From Branchiostoma floridae (Eukaryota > Chordata > Leptocardii > Amphioxiformes > Branchiostomatidae), in NCBI RefSeq assembly GCF_000003815.2, contig NC_049985.1:14104411-14168410 (forward strand): 64,000 bases of DNA, given 5' to 3'. A program made the translations under genes and the position numbers. Numbering within the stretch: the first letter of the stretch is position 1; the number at the start of each line of letters is the position of its first letter. The notes beneath the pieces were generated by a model. The model was not told where the DNA came from. It ran no database searches and saw nothing but the letters and a program-made list of their open reading frames with translations. Positions 36,201 through 48,774 of this stretch are shown piece after piece.

Positions 36201-39200
36201 CTATTACAATGGGTGACTACAGTACAGTACTGTAAATGTATTTAGGTTCACGGGACGGCGCTGCCGCAAGCTCAAAACCACTGAGAACACTCCATGTTCC
36301 CACAAGAAATTAAATCCCTGCGAACTTAAATGCATTTACAGTACTGTAATGCTGCTATGTCATGACTAATCTGTTAGGTATTACATCAGACCTTGCATCA
36401 CTGTTTACATTGTACATAGAGCCTCCAACTCTAAAGTCTAAGGTTACTGCATTATACCAACCCATAGCAGACAAAAAAGATTAAGTTACTGTGCTCTCTG
36501 TACAGATCCGTAAATATATGGTTAGCATTTTAAGAGTATGCACCAAAAAAAACATGTGGGCTGTGTTATTGTATATATATATAGAGAAAATAGAAACACC
36601 CAGCCTATGAATTTTTAAACATTTAGTGATGCAATATTTGAGGATTTTCCAGACACATGCAATTTTCAGTTCAATTCTGCATCAATTTCCTTTGACATGC
36701 AATTTCAAATTTAACGCTAGGTCATTTGTCTTGAACATGCGATTTGAAGTTCAATACTAGATAAAAGGATTATGTTTTGACAGCTGCTATGCCAGACAAG
36801 GGAATTGAGTTCAAATCATTCATGTGTCAGTGTTTAGAAGGTTTGATGACATTTTGTCTCAACTGGTAAATAGAGTATTGTATACAGGTGTTTTGTTGCA
36901 ACTCTTATTAGAGAGGTGGGAGCTGGAGGAAATATTCTTTATTCATAAATTTACCTAGAAAGCCAACAGTTGTATATTTATTATAATATAAACAGCTATT
37001 TTCAGCTCCAACTGGAAGTCGGGTATTATGATACCTTTATGTATATGCACTAAATATAGTGCTCATCATACAAGTAATTGTACAGTTGACATACCACAGT
37101 CATGGTTGTAGAAGAGTACATGTACACATCTTACCGGTATAAATGCAGTAGACTTTAATACTGCAAGAGCTTTTAATTATCTTTCAGAATTAAGTTTTAC
37201 AAAAGATTTTTAACGACATGATCGGTATGTATCTACGATAGTATCTCTCTCCATGTAGAGCAGGACATACTAGTACTGTATTTAGTTACCATGCCATCTA
37301 CTTTGTTGCAGACAAGTTGGGACCATATGGGCGCTGGATCCGCCACATTCTGCTGGAGTCCATTCTGGTGGGCACACCTGTCCTGGTGTCCATACAGGTG
37401 AGTCTGCAGGTGTCCTGGTGTGTTAGCACATCTGGGACACCAGACAATTACATTTACATCTACTAGTCTAAGTACTAAACTAAACATGTCACCAGCTTAT
37501 TTGCAAGTGTCTAGCCAATAGTGCTACACATATATAAGGTTTCTTGTAATACAAGTTGTATCGTATTTGGCAGAAATTTGAGTACTGAAAACTTACCCTA
37601 TTTCTAATTGTATATAGTAAGAGGATTTTAGTATTCTTCAAGTCTGATTTTCAATTCAAAACTTTGCTGTACAACATTCAGTATCAGGGCTCGAAATACC
37701 ACCTGCAGGTTAGTGCAGGTAAAATTGGAGCTGTGCAGGAATTTCTGTTGTCTAACTGCACCTAACCTGCACTGGTCCATGTACTGGGTTTTATACATAA
37801 ATGTCCTATGATGTAGTTGTATATGGATTGTTATTAGCTGCATTGATTGTTACCACCTATAAAGTATAAAAGAAAAAAATAGCAATGGTTCCTGAACAAT
37901 TTTAGTATGATCTACAAATGTATACTTGTTGCTAAATTCAGAATGATGCAGGTAAAATTTGTCTGCTGCAGTGTTACTTGACCAGTGCAGGTATGCAGAA
38001 AAAGTATTTTGAGCCCTGAGTATATACCAAGTACTATGATTGCTAGCTATATCATGTTGAAAGTGTTTTTAGTATTGATGTGTAGCCCTCTTCTGATTGC
38101 TCCACTGAACTGTGGCCTTTGATTCACATTCAGAGTTTTTTTTCAGACACAATCAATGTTGTTGTTCTCTGTTCTTGACTGCTGTTCAAGTGCAGTTGAC
38201 TTCATGAGAATATGCATGCAAATGACGTTAAAGTCAGTAGAGTGAACTTTGTTCCAGAAGAGTTAGGTTACAAAATGAGCCAAGTCTCTTGGTGTGGCAT
38301 AATTGTACAGGCGCATTGTTAGTGTGGGAAGGGGCATGACATTACGGCTCAATGCATTCTCAGGCCTGAAAAGTACATTTTCTATCACCTTTCAAAGAAG
38401 GACTCTGTGTCTGATATAGGAACAAGTTACAACAAGAAAGGAAAAACAATATCTGGAGCAAAAGTCTTGCAAAGAGATATCACTTGCACACATTAAGATC
38501 ATATTTCTGCTATATTTTTTAAAGTTGAAAGTTGTGTATCAAAAATTGAATAATAAACTGAAAGAGGCAGAGAGTGAGAGACACTCATACATTTTCAGAC
38601 TGCTCAAATGAGCAGAGGTTTTATTACGTACACAGGTCTGTTTTAGGCGTGAAGATTTCTGACGCCTTTTTTGTTGACCTGTAGAAATTCCGCACACCTG
38701 CCCGTACCTGTGCAATGAAGATGATCAGTTTCCTGGGTACAGAAGACTTCTACACTCCACTCGTATTGTGTCTGCTGTGGTAGGTGTCTTACAAACCATG
38801 ATTTCAGTGTCTAAACCTTCCCAGACATTTCTAGCAATTTTCATTTGATGCCAGAATGCTAGATCTAAAATATATGTCTAGGAACAGCGTTCGTGCAAAA
38901 TGCAAAAATTAAAAAGTAATTCTTTCTTCCTTCAAACCAAGTGACATGTATGCCAAACAGTATATGACAGTGAGTGGTATGATAAGGTGCAAAGTAAATA
39001 CATTTGCTTATCTGCATATGAATATACACATGAAAAGCATTAACTTTATTTTGTCTGTATTTCAGGGTATTAGAGTCTCGGCTGGGCCGACTCTATGCTC
39101 TGCTTATGGCAATTGGGTTTTATGTTACTGGGTTCTTGAAGGTAAGTGACACTTAATTTTTTAAAGTCACTCTTCGTATCAAATCTTGTTGATTGATTAA

Positions 39201-42200
39201 TTCAGATGTATGCTAGTTTCCCATAATGCAACATATTGCATTCATTATTTTTGAAGAGTCCTACATTTTTTTCTTTTGCTGACTATCCTCACATGATGGA
39301 TTAAGAAAAATGAGGATAATCTACTGTTATTTACTCCCTCTGCAAATGGTATAGTTTTCTGTCATTCTGTAGTTATTTGCATATTGTGAAATGACAGGAT
39401 ATGAAGAAGAAGATGGTGTAACTAGAGACTTGAAGGATTGGAAAGTTGGCTTGGCCCAGATGCATAGATTGTCTGGCAGGTTGGCTGGTATTATTGAGAA
39501 AGCCACAATGATGAATTAAACAAGAAAAATTCACATATTAAGCTCAGTATCTTTATTTCACAGAGTTATGACATCCTGGATTTTCTTGTTGTAACTGTTA
39601 AACTCATCATAGTATGATTTTTTTCAGAACTTCCTGTGTTTGCCACGCCCTCCTGTAGATGCTGTGGAGAGTCTAGAGAAGGCCTATGATTGGTGAGTGT
39701 TTAATCTCTAAACAGATGTTATTTTGTTAGTCTTTTGCTGCCTGTTTTGAATGTATACTTGCCTCTCTATTGTAGTAGTGTCCTGAGTATACTATTGAGT
39801 ACTTGAAGTGGGTGGGCAGCATTTAGCTAGTCTTCACACATCAGTTCCAGGCAGATACATGTGTTTTTTTGTGATCCCAATAGAGAAAGATGTAGAAATG
39901 CAGAAAAGGTTGCACACAAGACTAACAAAATAACCCCTGACTGATTCTTTTGATTGGAAACTAATATAATACATGTATGCAGTATTAACATCTTCAGAAT
40001 GGTATCTATAACCCCAGATGTCAAAGTAACAATTTTATCATTTTTTTCAATTGTTTCCAAAATATGTTTTTTTACCAAATATCAAAGTAGCACCAACAGG
40101 CAGTTTTCATAAGACAGTTTGTTGTTTGTGTCAAAAAGGAGCAAATTGGTCATCAGTTAAAATTGTTTTGTTTGAAACAGTATAGTATGCTTATTGTCTT
40201 GTAAATCATTGTTGATATTATCTTTGACATTTAAACAATTTTTCATTGCTAAAACGATTGTTTGTTTTTTAATGTTTACACATCATGATGATGTTTACCC
40301 CTCCACACCAATATAAACAAAGGCACAATATATCTCAATAGCGAAATCTTTGGCCTATGGACGGTACAGGTTTTGTTGGCACAACCGCCCACTTACTCTG
40401 TACTCTGTGCCAAGTCAGGAATAGAAGATCAAAGCCATTTAGTGTACAGTACTTTATCATGGAACAAATGAAGACTGAAAGCAACAAGCATTGAAACTAC
40501 AATATTTTTTGATTTTGAGAAAAATATCTTCACTTGTTTGCTGTTCAGGAAAAGGTAGCCTATTGAATGAATAGTGAGGCTACTGTACATGTGACCTGTG
40601 TAACACCCCTCAAAGGGGTCACAGGTAAATAAACCCCTACAGGACGGACCCTTTTTGCCTTTGTGAGGCTGTTAATGTTTATCAATGTGACACACAATAC
40701 AGACAGTATAACATTGTGCGGTCTTTTATTTAATTTCATTTCATTTATTGGCAATGCAAACAAGACAATGTCTTAATTGTTAAGACTGAAGACTTACCAT
40801 TGTGATAACCTGTGAACATGATAGAATGATAATTCAAAAATTGATCCACACTTTTTTTTCTGTTGGTCTAAATATTTTGGCCAAAAATTAATGATTTGAC
40901 TAGTACCAGTATAGGTAGTCCTTTCATGATTTTAGCTAAATTGTCTTACTCAACATTGTAGTACTAGTAGACAAGTACAAAATGTAATGTAATGTCAGAT
41001 GTAAGTTCTACAGAATGTCTTGAGTTACAGTCCACATATCTTGTGAAAAATAACTGCAATATCCACCAAATTCATTGTTCTAGTCATGCATTTTGTATGT
41101 GTCAGACATCTCTTAATATGTCTATGTGGGACAACCTGCAAAAAGCTTATTGTTACTGAACATGTATGTATGTAACACATATAATATCAATACAAAAAAC
41201 CCATGTGATATCATGTTATCATTCCAGGGCATTACCGAGCCATCACTCCTTGCTGGGGGTCATGCTACCATTCTACCTGTGGTTCTACTACTACCTACAC
41301 TGCCACATGTCCACTACCTTCCTGGTGGTGCTCTTCTTCATTGTGTGCATATGTAAGTCTTCTAAAGTCTTTCTGAATTTCATAATTTTCTGATGGACAT
41401 TGACCATGTAGCATGCGTAGTCCAAGTAGGTTAGTGGCCCTGCCTCTGGAACTAGAAGCCATGAGTTCGATTCCGGCTGTGTTGCTCACCTGCCATGCAC
41501 GCTACTGGAAAGGGTTGCCATCCTTAGGACAAGACGTTAAGCCTGGGTCAACTGTTCATTGTGCTTGTCGGAAAGAGCTAGGGGAATTTTCCTGGTATAA
41601 TGGACCTGTAAATACTGTACATAGCGTCTGTCTTCTCTGTTACGACCAATGGAGGACTACATGTAGCTCTTCGGTGAACCAAAACTGGATCAAGATCATG
41701 TTCCTCTCTTTTAAACACCAGATATGGTTTACTGAGCTTTCCATACACCAAGTGTTCTAAGCTCTGCACCAAACATAGCTACTGTTTTCTTATGGGCTTT
41801 TTTTATGATTGTGACGGTTGGTCATTGTAGTCCTGTTGGTATACCTGTAGTTTTAACATTAGGTTTTCTGGAACATTAGATGATGCATGAAAAACTTCTA
41901 GTGTTTTGCACTTTCTCTACTTCCAGCAGTGCACAATTGAACAGTAGTAAACAGTTCTAACTTGTTGTTTTCCCGTGGTACAGGGTCGTTCTCCCTGATG
42001 ACCAGCCGGCTGTACCTGGGCGTGCACAGCCCAGCGGACATCCTGACCGGCGGGCTGTTCGGTGTGCTGGTGCTGGCTACCTGGCTACAGGTGTCCGACC
42101 TGCTGGACAACTGGAGCGCTGTCCCTGAGAACCATGGTGAGATACAAAGTCCCTCTTACAGTAGAGAATTTGTGATGTACTTCAACCCATGGATAACCCA

Positions 42201-45200
42201 TTGGATTTTGTGGAATATTCCAGGGAAATCCCATGGAAGTTTGGCAAAAAAGTATCAAAAGGAGTCAACAAGACCAATTTTGCACCTTTCAATGCAAAAT
42301 CTCAATTAGTATATTAGGTAAATCATGACTTTCTGGTCAGTACTGGAGAGATACGTTGGACTATGAATGGAAACACTAGACAGAAATGAAGCGAGGCTGA
42401 GCTGATAGTGATGCTGGGATTTGAAAAATCAACTTTTAGACCCATTGGAATCATGGGAAGCATGAATTATTATTTTTGCTATGGCTGAATTGTCTTCAGC
42501 TGGTTTCAGTTTGAAATGTCTGTAAGGTACTTTTTTCGTAAAATGCTATCTCAAAACGTTATGGGCACGTTGTGTTTGGATGTAAATGTCCAGTGGCCAA
42601 TGAAACTCATCTGCCGGCTAAAGCCCAGCTTATGATACTATCTTATGCCACAGCAAGATCTGCTTGAAGATTACATTTTCAGGTGCATTTGTTACTCTGT
42701 ACCTTGAGTTGAGTTGTGTTGTGTTGTACCGACAGAGACTGTTGTGTGGTTGTAGTGTGGTTGCTTGTTGTACAGTTGTGTTGTACTGACACAAGACTGT
42801 TGGTTCCAGTGTGGTTGTGTACATGTGTTGTATAGTTTTATTGTACTGACATGAGACTGTTGTGTGGTTCCAGTGTGGTTGTATGTTGTAGTGTTGTATT
42901 GTACTGACATGAGACTGTTGGTTCCAGTGTGGTTGTATGTTGTGTTGTACTGACATGAGACTGTTCCATGGTTCCAGTGTGGTTGCAGGCTGTGGTGTAC
43001 TCCATCCTGCTGCTTATTGTCCACCCACGCTGCCAACCTGCCACACTGACCTTCTCTGACACGGTGAGTCCCACTATTCAGCACCCCCATGAGATAGTGG
43101 AATGATCGTCAGCTAACTGTTTGGATACAGGACCAATCCAAGGGCTCTGGTTGGGGAGGGGTGTTTGCAGACTAGGTATAGAATTTGTCGGAAAATGTGT
43201 TTGACAGTTGACAGGCCAGAGTAGCATTTGACAGCAAGACTTCCAGGTCTGAAATTTTGATTCTTGAGATAATGGCGCATCTTTTTTTCACATTCCCATA
43301 TTCCTTTGATTACATGTAACGTTTTTACCAATGTAATTTCTTTAATACTACAACAGTTCACCCCTGTATGGCCAGGGGAGGAAGTGTGAAATTTGGACGT
43401 AAACAAATACAATCTAAGGGAGGGGCAATGGGTGGGCAATTATCACCATAAATATTGCATTGTTATATTCTAGTCACACCTTGACTCATTTCAATATTAC
43501 AGTAGGTCATTATAATTTTGCAACGAGGGCAATGCAGGAGGTAACAGTGCTAAATCTTAGTTTACCAGAGACTGTTTAAGCCTTTGTTACAGTAACCATT
43601 TTGATTGACTGATGACGGAACAAGCAAAACGAACTCGGGCCAGAAACAAAACACGTGTTTTCCTTGGGAAACATGATGAGGATTAAGCTATGATGTTCCA
43701 GGTGGTGTTGATGGGTGTGGCTGTGGGGGCCATCATCGGACACAGCAGAGTACGGAACTACTCCGCCTACCTGGCACTGCTGGAGACTATGTCTGGTGAG
43801 ACTGCAGTCTGAATATTGTCATGGCCTCCAGTAGAACTGTGTACCTAAACAAACTTTAGGTACAAGTGCAGGTACAGGTACACAGGTTTAGGTACAGGAC
43901 CTGTATCTGTGCCTGAACTACTCATTCCATACCATCTAACCATCTTACCTCATTTTATACTATAGAACTTTATAGTCATTTTGAGTTCAACAGAAACATT
44001 TTGCTCATCCGTTTACATAGCAACATCACAACAAAAATAAATGCATTTGTTAACTAGCCACCAATCAATAATCCTTTTCATTGAGGCAAAAATGACAGCT
44101 TTTTTTCAAAAGCTCTCCTTTATTTTGCTAAGAATTACATGAATTCCAATTTTAACGTGAATACTTAAATGGATTCGTAAGATATGATTCTGGACAGTTG
44201 AAAAATGAGAAGAATATGTTTCGATGCAACTTGTATCTGCATTTGTCCAGTTTAGATAGAAAAGGTGAACCAGGAGTTAACACCGATTTTTCCTCTTTTC
44301 CAGAACATGCATCACTGAGTGCAATCATAGGAATGTCCTTGTTACGAATGATTGTTGGTAAGTAAACATGTTTTCTACTACTTGTAACAAATATTTCTTG
44401 GCAACACCTCAGGGGCAAAGGCTCTTATTGATTCCTATGTTTGGTGTGCTGGTCTTCATTAGCCATTTTTTGCTAGCCTGAGTACCAACCTCAGTAGTGA
44501 CTACTGGCTCAATCCTTTTGCTTGCTTACCATTTAGGCTATTTTTGGCAACACCTCCGGGGCTGAGGCTCTTATTGCTTCCATGTTTGCCTGTGCAGCCA
44601 TTTAGGCTATTTTTTGGCAACACCTCCGGGGCTGAGGCTCTTATTGCTTCCATGTTTGCCTGTGCAGCCATTTAGGCTATTTTTTGGCAACACATCTGGG
44701 GCTGAGGCTCTTATTGATTCCATGTTTGCCTGTGCAGGTGGTGTGCTGGTCTTCATTAGCCATTTTTTGCTAGCCTGAGTACCAGCCTCTGTAGTGACCA
44801 CTGGCCCAATCCTTTCACTTGCTAACCATTTAGGCTATTTTTTGGCAACACCTCCGGGGCTGAGGGTCTTATTGCTTCCATTTTTGCCTGTGCAGGTGGT
44901 GTGCTGGTCTTCACCACCCGCATCATGGTGAAGTACCCCTGCAGAACGCTGCTGTTCCTCATCGCCCAGTTTGCAGACATCAACGTCTACAGCAGCAGCA
45001 TCTACAACAAAACCAACACCCCTGTCTCCAAGCACTACTCAGACGAGTACCTGCTTCCTCCCATCTATGTAAGATTGCTTTTTTTATGTATCATTTACCC
45101 TAACATGTTCCTGTGAACATGCTTTAAATGTGTTTTCAGTATATTGAGAAGTTAAACTATTCTCAGTTTGTGTCCCTTTGCTTGCAGGGCTGTCTCCAGC

Positions 45201-45822
45201 TTTAAATTTTTTTCCTTCCCACTCATTGTTTGGGAGCCCCTGTTGATGATTTTCTTTGTTAAATCTATAACTTCAAGCTCATGAGAGCAAATTTTCATCA
45301 ATGTTATGTACTGAAGTTCAGATGTTTGGGACGAATGGGGTGCAATGTTTGTCCATCCCAACATGCAAATTTTTGTCCCAGGACGTAGGGACGGGTCCTA
45401 AAGACAGCCCTGAGGTACATGTATTGCATGAAAGATACATGTGTAATGACATTTTTCTAAAAATATTTTATGCTTAAGATCTGCTTAAGATTGCCGTTAA
45501 TAAGTCTTTAAGTGCAGTTTGAACTCATGAAGACACTGTTTATGATCTTACCATTGCTGACATGCCTCACCCATCTCTCCATCTTCTCTTCCTGAAGGAT
45601 CCTAAGAAGAAGAAGAACCCGTCCAGCCGTGACAGTAATGAGGAGGAGGAGGAGGAAGAAGAGGAGGGAGACAGGCAGTTACAGGCCAGCCGAGCGCCCG
45701 AGCCCGAGCCTGTCCCCTGGGACGTGGACATCCCCGTCAAATACGTCACCTACCTGTCCATGATGTGGATGGCCGTGGAGGGCGTGCCCAGCGTGTTTCA
45801 CATCATCGGGCTGACTTTGTGA
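33293..45822 (+). CDS. Sphingosine-1-phosphate phosphatase / LPP-delta-like PAP2 enzyme, 12 exons, 465 aa
   Basis: Exons: 33293-33458, 37312-37397, 38685-38779, 39066-39141, 39628-39692, 41228-41352, 41984-42136, 42978-43063, 43702-43795, 44304-44357, 44896-45068, 45598-45822. Phases agree throughout. A charged hydrophilic N-terminus is followed by a polytopic membrane protein with all three PAP2 phosphatase motifs: C1 KX6RP (Lys141 to Arg148-Pro149, KNFLCLPRP), C2 PSHH (166-169) and C3 SRX5HX3D (Ser212, Arg213, His219, Asp223). Such enzymes dephosphorylate sphingoid-base phosphates or related lipid phosphates, usually in the ER. The CLPRPP context and C3 fit the SGPP, yeast LCB3 and plant LPP-delta branch; I cannot say which is the ortholog. 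An acidic low-complexity Glu run lies in the last exon before a final hydrophobic segment. Two introns carry tandem copies of their own acceptor. Confidence 0.88.
35143..35443 (+). repeat. Tandem duplication, about 143-150 bp x2
   Basis: Two diverged copies share GTATTAGGTTCAGGGACATT, ATCTTAGAACAG, CACTGGTGGTG and GCATGTCTCAGAACAGAACA in the same order. Confidence 0.75.
36223..36348. mobile_element. Palindrome-ended MITE, Tc1/mariner-like
   Basis: Inverted repeats of about 30 bp: TACAGTACTGTAAATG then TATTTAGGTTC on the left, mirrored on the right. Termini read TA-CAGT ... ACTG-TA, as expected for a TA target site with CAGT ends. Related motifs occur at 19190 and 35760. Confidence 0.55.
37685..38018. 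mobile_element. Foldback MITE with CAGGGCTCGAAATA end, hAT-like
   Basis: Left end CAGGGCTCGAAATACC, right end GTATTTTGAGCCCTG, with further inverted CTGCA-rich sequence inside. The first and last bases resemble hAT termini. A full 8-bp duplication is not clear; only AGTAT is shared. Confidence 0.5.
41410..41500 (+). mobile_element. tRNA-like SINE head in PAP2 intron
   Basis: An A-box-like GTCCAAGTAGGTTAGTGG and B-box GAGTTCGATTCC occur with tRNA-like spacing, just downstream of exon 6. Confidence 0.4.
42613..42678 (-). mobile_element. Truncated family A MITE end
   Basis: On the minus strand it reads TAATCTTCAAGCAGATCTTG and then ATAAGATAGTATCATAAGCT, matching the left half of the 9347 copy. 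The other end is missing. Confidence 0.6.
42700..42977 (+). repeat. Minisatellite built from the exon 8 acceptor of the PAP2 gene
   Basis: Four to five diverged units of about 55-70 bp containing GTACTGACATGAGACTGTT and GGTTCCAGTGTGGTTG. The real acceptor of exon 8 (GGTTCCAG|TGTGGTTGCAG) is the last unit. Confidence 0.75.
44400..44895 (+). repeat. Tandem repeat carrying copies of the exon 11 acceptor
   Basis: Copies of a 70-bp unit (GGCAACACCTCCGGGGCTGA ... TTTGCCTGTGCAG) start at 44546, 44616, 44686 and 44844, with a diverged one at 44400. Two copies are followed by GGTGTGCTGGTCTTCA, the first bases of exon 11. Confidence 0.85.
45185..45412. mobile_element. 228-bp hAT-like MITE in last PAP2 intron
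   Basis: Inverted ends CAGGGCTGTCT and AGACAGCCCTG; weaker similarity continues inward. No clean target duplication seen. Confidence 0.5.
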
Positions 45823-48555
45823 AACTACTTATCACCACACAAGTGTATAGGCTTTTAAAGTATAACTAATGCCTTGATGTGTATAGTCAGCTGAAGAAAT
45901 GACCACCATCCTGCTGTTTGATGCTCTCAGACATCAGAGCGTCTGGGAAGTACATGACAACAAGCAGGGCTACTGTAGTACAGCATGTAACTAAGCGGCA
46001 ATGCATGTGTGGCACCTATAGAAAACACTAACATGTAAGTACAAGTCATTACAGTCGGTACCTCTTCTCAACGGAGCCATTTGTACACAACCAAATTTGT
46101 AAGGAGTGTGCAATGTTTAAGTGTAAACATTCCCAGATTGGGACTCTTTGACTAGTCCTAATGAAGGGATTGTAGTGATTCGAATGAAGTCAGGACTTTA
46201 GAAGCCTTTAAATCAAATATGTGCATTGAAGACCACCTTTCATAATTTTCTGTGCAAAGGATTACAATATGCACCCATAGCTGTGGATGTCCATTGTACT
46301 GTACTGTAAACTCCTGGCAGAGTGAAACTTAAGAGTTCACTGTGTCTTGGAGTTGGTGATTAAAACACGTATACTAAGACAAGACAAAACACATGTTCAC
46401 TGTGTGATGAAAGAACACATAACCAACATGAATATTTCACGATTTACAGGATGTTTTACAAAATACAAAAATGGCACGTGGAGTTTGATTTTCATCTGTC
46501 ACAAATCTTGCAATGTGGTTTACTTCTGTTAAAGCCTTGAGGATAAAGTTGTTCTATATTTTATGGTACCAAAGTTGAGTTGATGATGTGGGGAGTCTGA
46601 CATCTTATTTGAAAAAGTTTAACATCTGTGAAAATCTTGTCCAATTGTGTGGGTAACTCTGATAAAATCTATGTCTGATATTCATGCATGGTAACTTTTA
46701 CAGTGATTACATGAATGGTTTTGACATTTATGGTACTTTACAGATGTTGTTAACTCCACTGTATTCTGTTTTGAACACAATCATACTGAAATGTAGCAAC
46801 GTGAAGGTATAAGAAGATAGTGTTGTATTTTATGTTTTAATTTGTGTTATCGCAATTGACTCTTGGACCAATGTGATATAAGACAATAGCTCTCAGGTGA
46901 TGTGGTTATCAGTAAGAAGGGGAATCCAATATGATGATATGTACCATTGAAAATGAAGTGGTAAATGGAAACTGTAAAACTTGACATGGCAACATTTTGA
47001 CTTAATTTATTGTATGGATGAAAAAATTCTGTGTGTCAGTAAGTAATAGTAATACATTTAGTTGGCATTAATTTCATACTGGCATAGATGGAAATGTGAT
47101 CTACATGTCTCTACATGTAGAAGACTTAGAGGGTGTTTTAGAAACAGTAACAGCAACTTAAACAAAAACATGCACATACATTTGTATTCATTGTCAAGAT
47201 AAAGATATTCATTGTCTGTGAAATCTGGAGATCATGGAAAAATCTACTCAAAGGTATTTTCTAAATACTCCTTTCTTGCGATTACTACCAAAACAGAGGC
47301 AGTGTAAAAGCCATATGGTATAGACAGGTCAGGTAGAAATACACGTGCACTTTGAATTAGGGCTCTACTACATGTGTATCTCTTGTACTAGTATGGTAGG
47401 GTATGTAACCCTCAGTATCCTAAGTCAGCATTGTGTCGGTGAAGATGTCTTGATATACAACATCTGTAGCATGATAGGGGTTAACATCCAGAAAGGAACA
47501 ACCTAGGGTGGATATAGAAGTTGTGTAAAATTGAAAGAAAAAAAGTTGGTATCAGGAAGTGAAATGAATGAAACTTGACAAGTGAAATGAATGTTAAGTT
47601 TTGTGTTAACGTGAAAAAGAATCAGAAATATTTACTGCCCTTTTAAACCCAACCTAACCCTACTCCTAAAACCTTTTTTTGGTATTTCTCTTAAAAATAT
47701 GTATCTCTGTAAAAGATTGTTAATTCCACTTAAAGATGTTGTCATTCAAAAGTTATGAAATCCTATACATGTGATAATCACTACAATGAATTATGATAAT
47801 TCATCATTTTTATATTTTGTTTTATGCCAGGTTTACGACATGTTTTGTTGTGCATGTTTTTGTGTTCACTATTGTACTTGTATTTTGTTCTGTGCTGCTC
47901 TAACAAGTATGTTTCAGTACTTCTGCTTGTTTATATTGCTGCTATAAGGAACGTTGTGTGCTAACCTTAAGTAAGCTATGGGGCGTCCTTTGTCATCATT
48001 ACAGTACGTGTGACTATGAACATTAAAAGTGTACATCCCAAATGATAGAGAAAATCATGTGTTTTAGTGTGATTTTTATCATGTTCAGATGGTTGATAGT
48101 TTGGCATTTTTCTTACATTTATCATCATTTGATAGGAAAGTTGAAGTGCCCCCAAATCTGCTGCTACATTTACAGTCTGTGGCAATATGGTTAGGAACCA
48201 TGAAGTAATGTAATATGGATATATAGTCAGCATGCCAAATTTTATTCGTTAGAAGGTGTATCGATTACTGGTAACACATTGCGATGAAATGCGCTTGTTG
48301 TTGAAAATTCAGTTAATCCCATTAAAATCTGATCATTTGCAGTTGGGGGAAAGAGGTGCATGTTCAGTCCAATGTGTACAATACACAGCCCTCTTAACGC
48401 TTTATAGTTTGGACAATGACATACATTTGTACATTAACTGATCCTACTGTATAACATGAGACAAACTTTGATATCTGGATTCTAAACATGAACTATCACA
48501 TGTGAAAGATACCACGAGTACATAAAGTAATGTCACAAATGTATAACGTTAACCT
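45823..48555. other. PAP2 gene 3'UTR and downstream DNA
   Basis: About 2.7 kb, AT-rich, with no coding evidence. Probably a long 3'UTR; the polyadenylation site was not placed. Confidence 0.45.
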
Positions 48556-48774
48556 CTAACAGCCTACACTTTTACCAGTCGTCCGTCCGCTCGTTGCCAC
48601 TGACATGAACTTTCCGACTAGTCTGGCTCTATCTGCTGTGCCCATGGCTACATGCACAGGCTTAGCATGGAAATGTTCACCCAATCTATCTAGTACCCGC
48701 AATGATAATTTAGGGATCCGTTTATGCATGCAGCCCTCGAACTCTGGTGGCGCACCAGATACAGTGGTCACCGC
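48556..48774 (-). CDS. Candidate last exon of the unrecognised gene
   Basis: Open for 72 codons to a TAG, entered by an acceptor (GACAACAG|GCG) in phase 0, which matches the phase-0 donor of the exon at 49181. The translation includes GAPPEFEGCMHKRIPKL and AMGTADRARLVGKFMSV. It looks coding but matches no family I know. It may belong to the gene at 49181-50673, or the antisense frame may be the real one. Confidence 0.35.
   Translation of the reverse strand, partial: AVTTVSGAPPEFEGCMHKRIPKLSLRVLDRLGEHFHAKPVHVAMGTADRARLVGKFMSVATSGRTTGKSVGC

Larger units (their letters stand above)
33459..37311 (+). other. Long first intron of the PAP2 gene
   Basis: 3.85 kb without coding evidence. Contains a single copy resembling the NXT minisatellite (34425-34520), a two-copy tandem duplication (35143-35443), TTCGCGG-like foldback remnants (35760-35850) and the palindromic element at 36223. 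Confidence 0.6.

Noticed and set aside
42630-43090. Minus-strand ORFs with repeated SCQYNTT and NHTGT motifs
   Set aside because: Translation of the minisatellite in the PAP2 intron, antisense to exon 8; not a protein.
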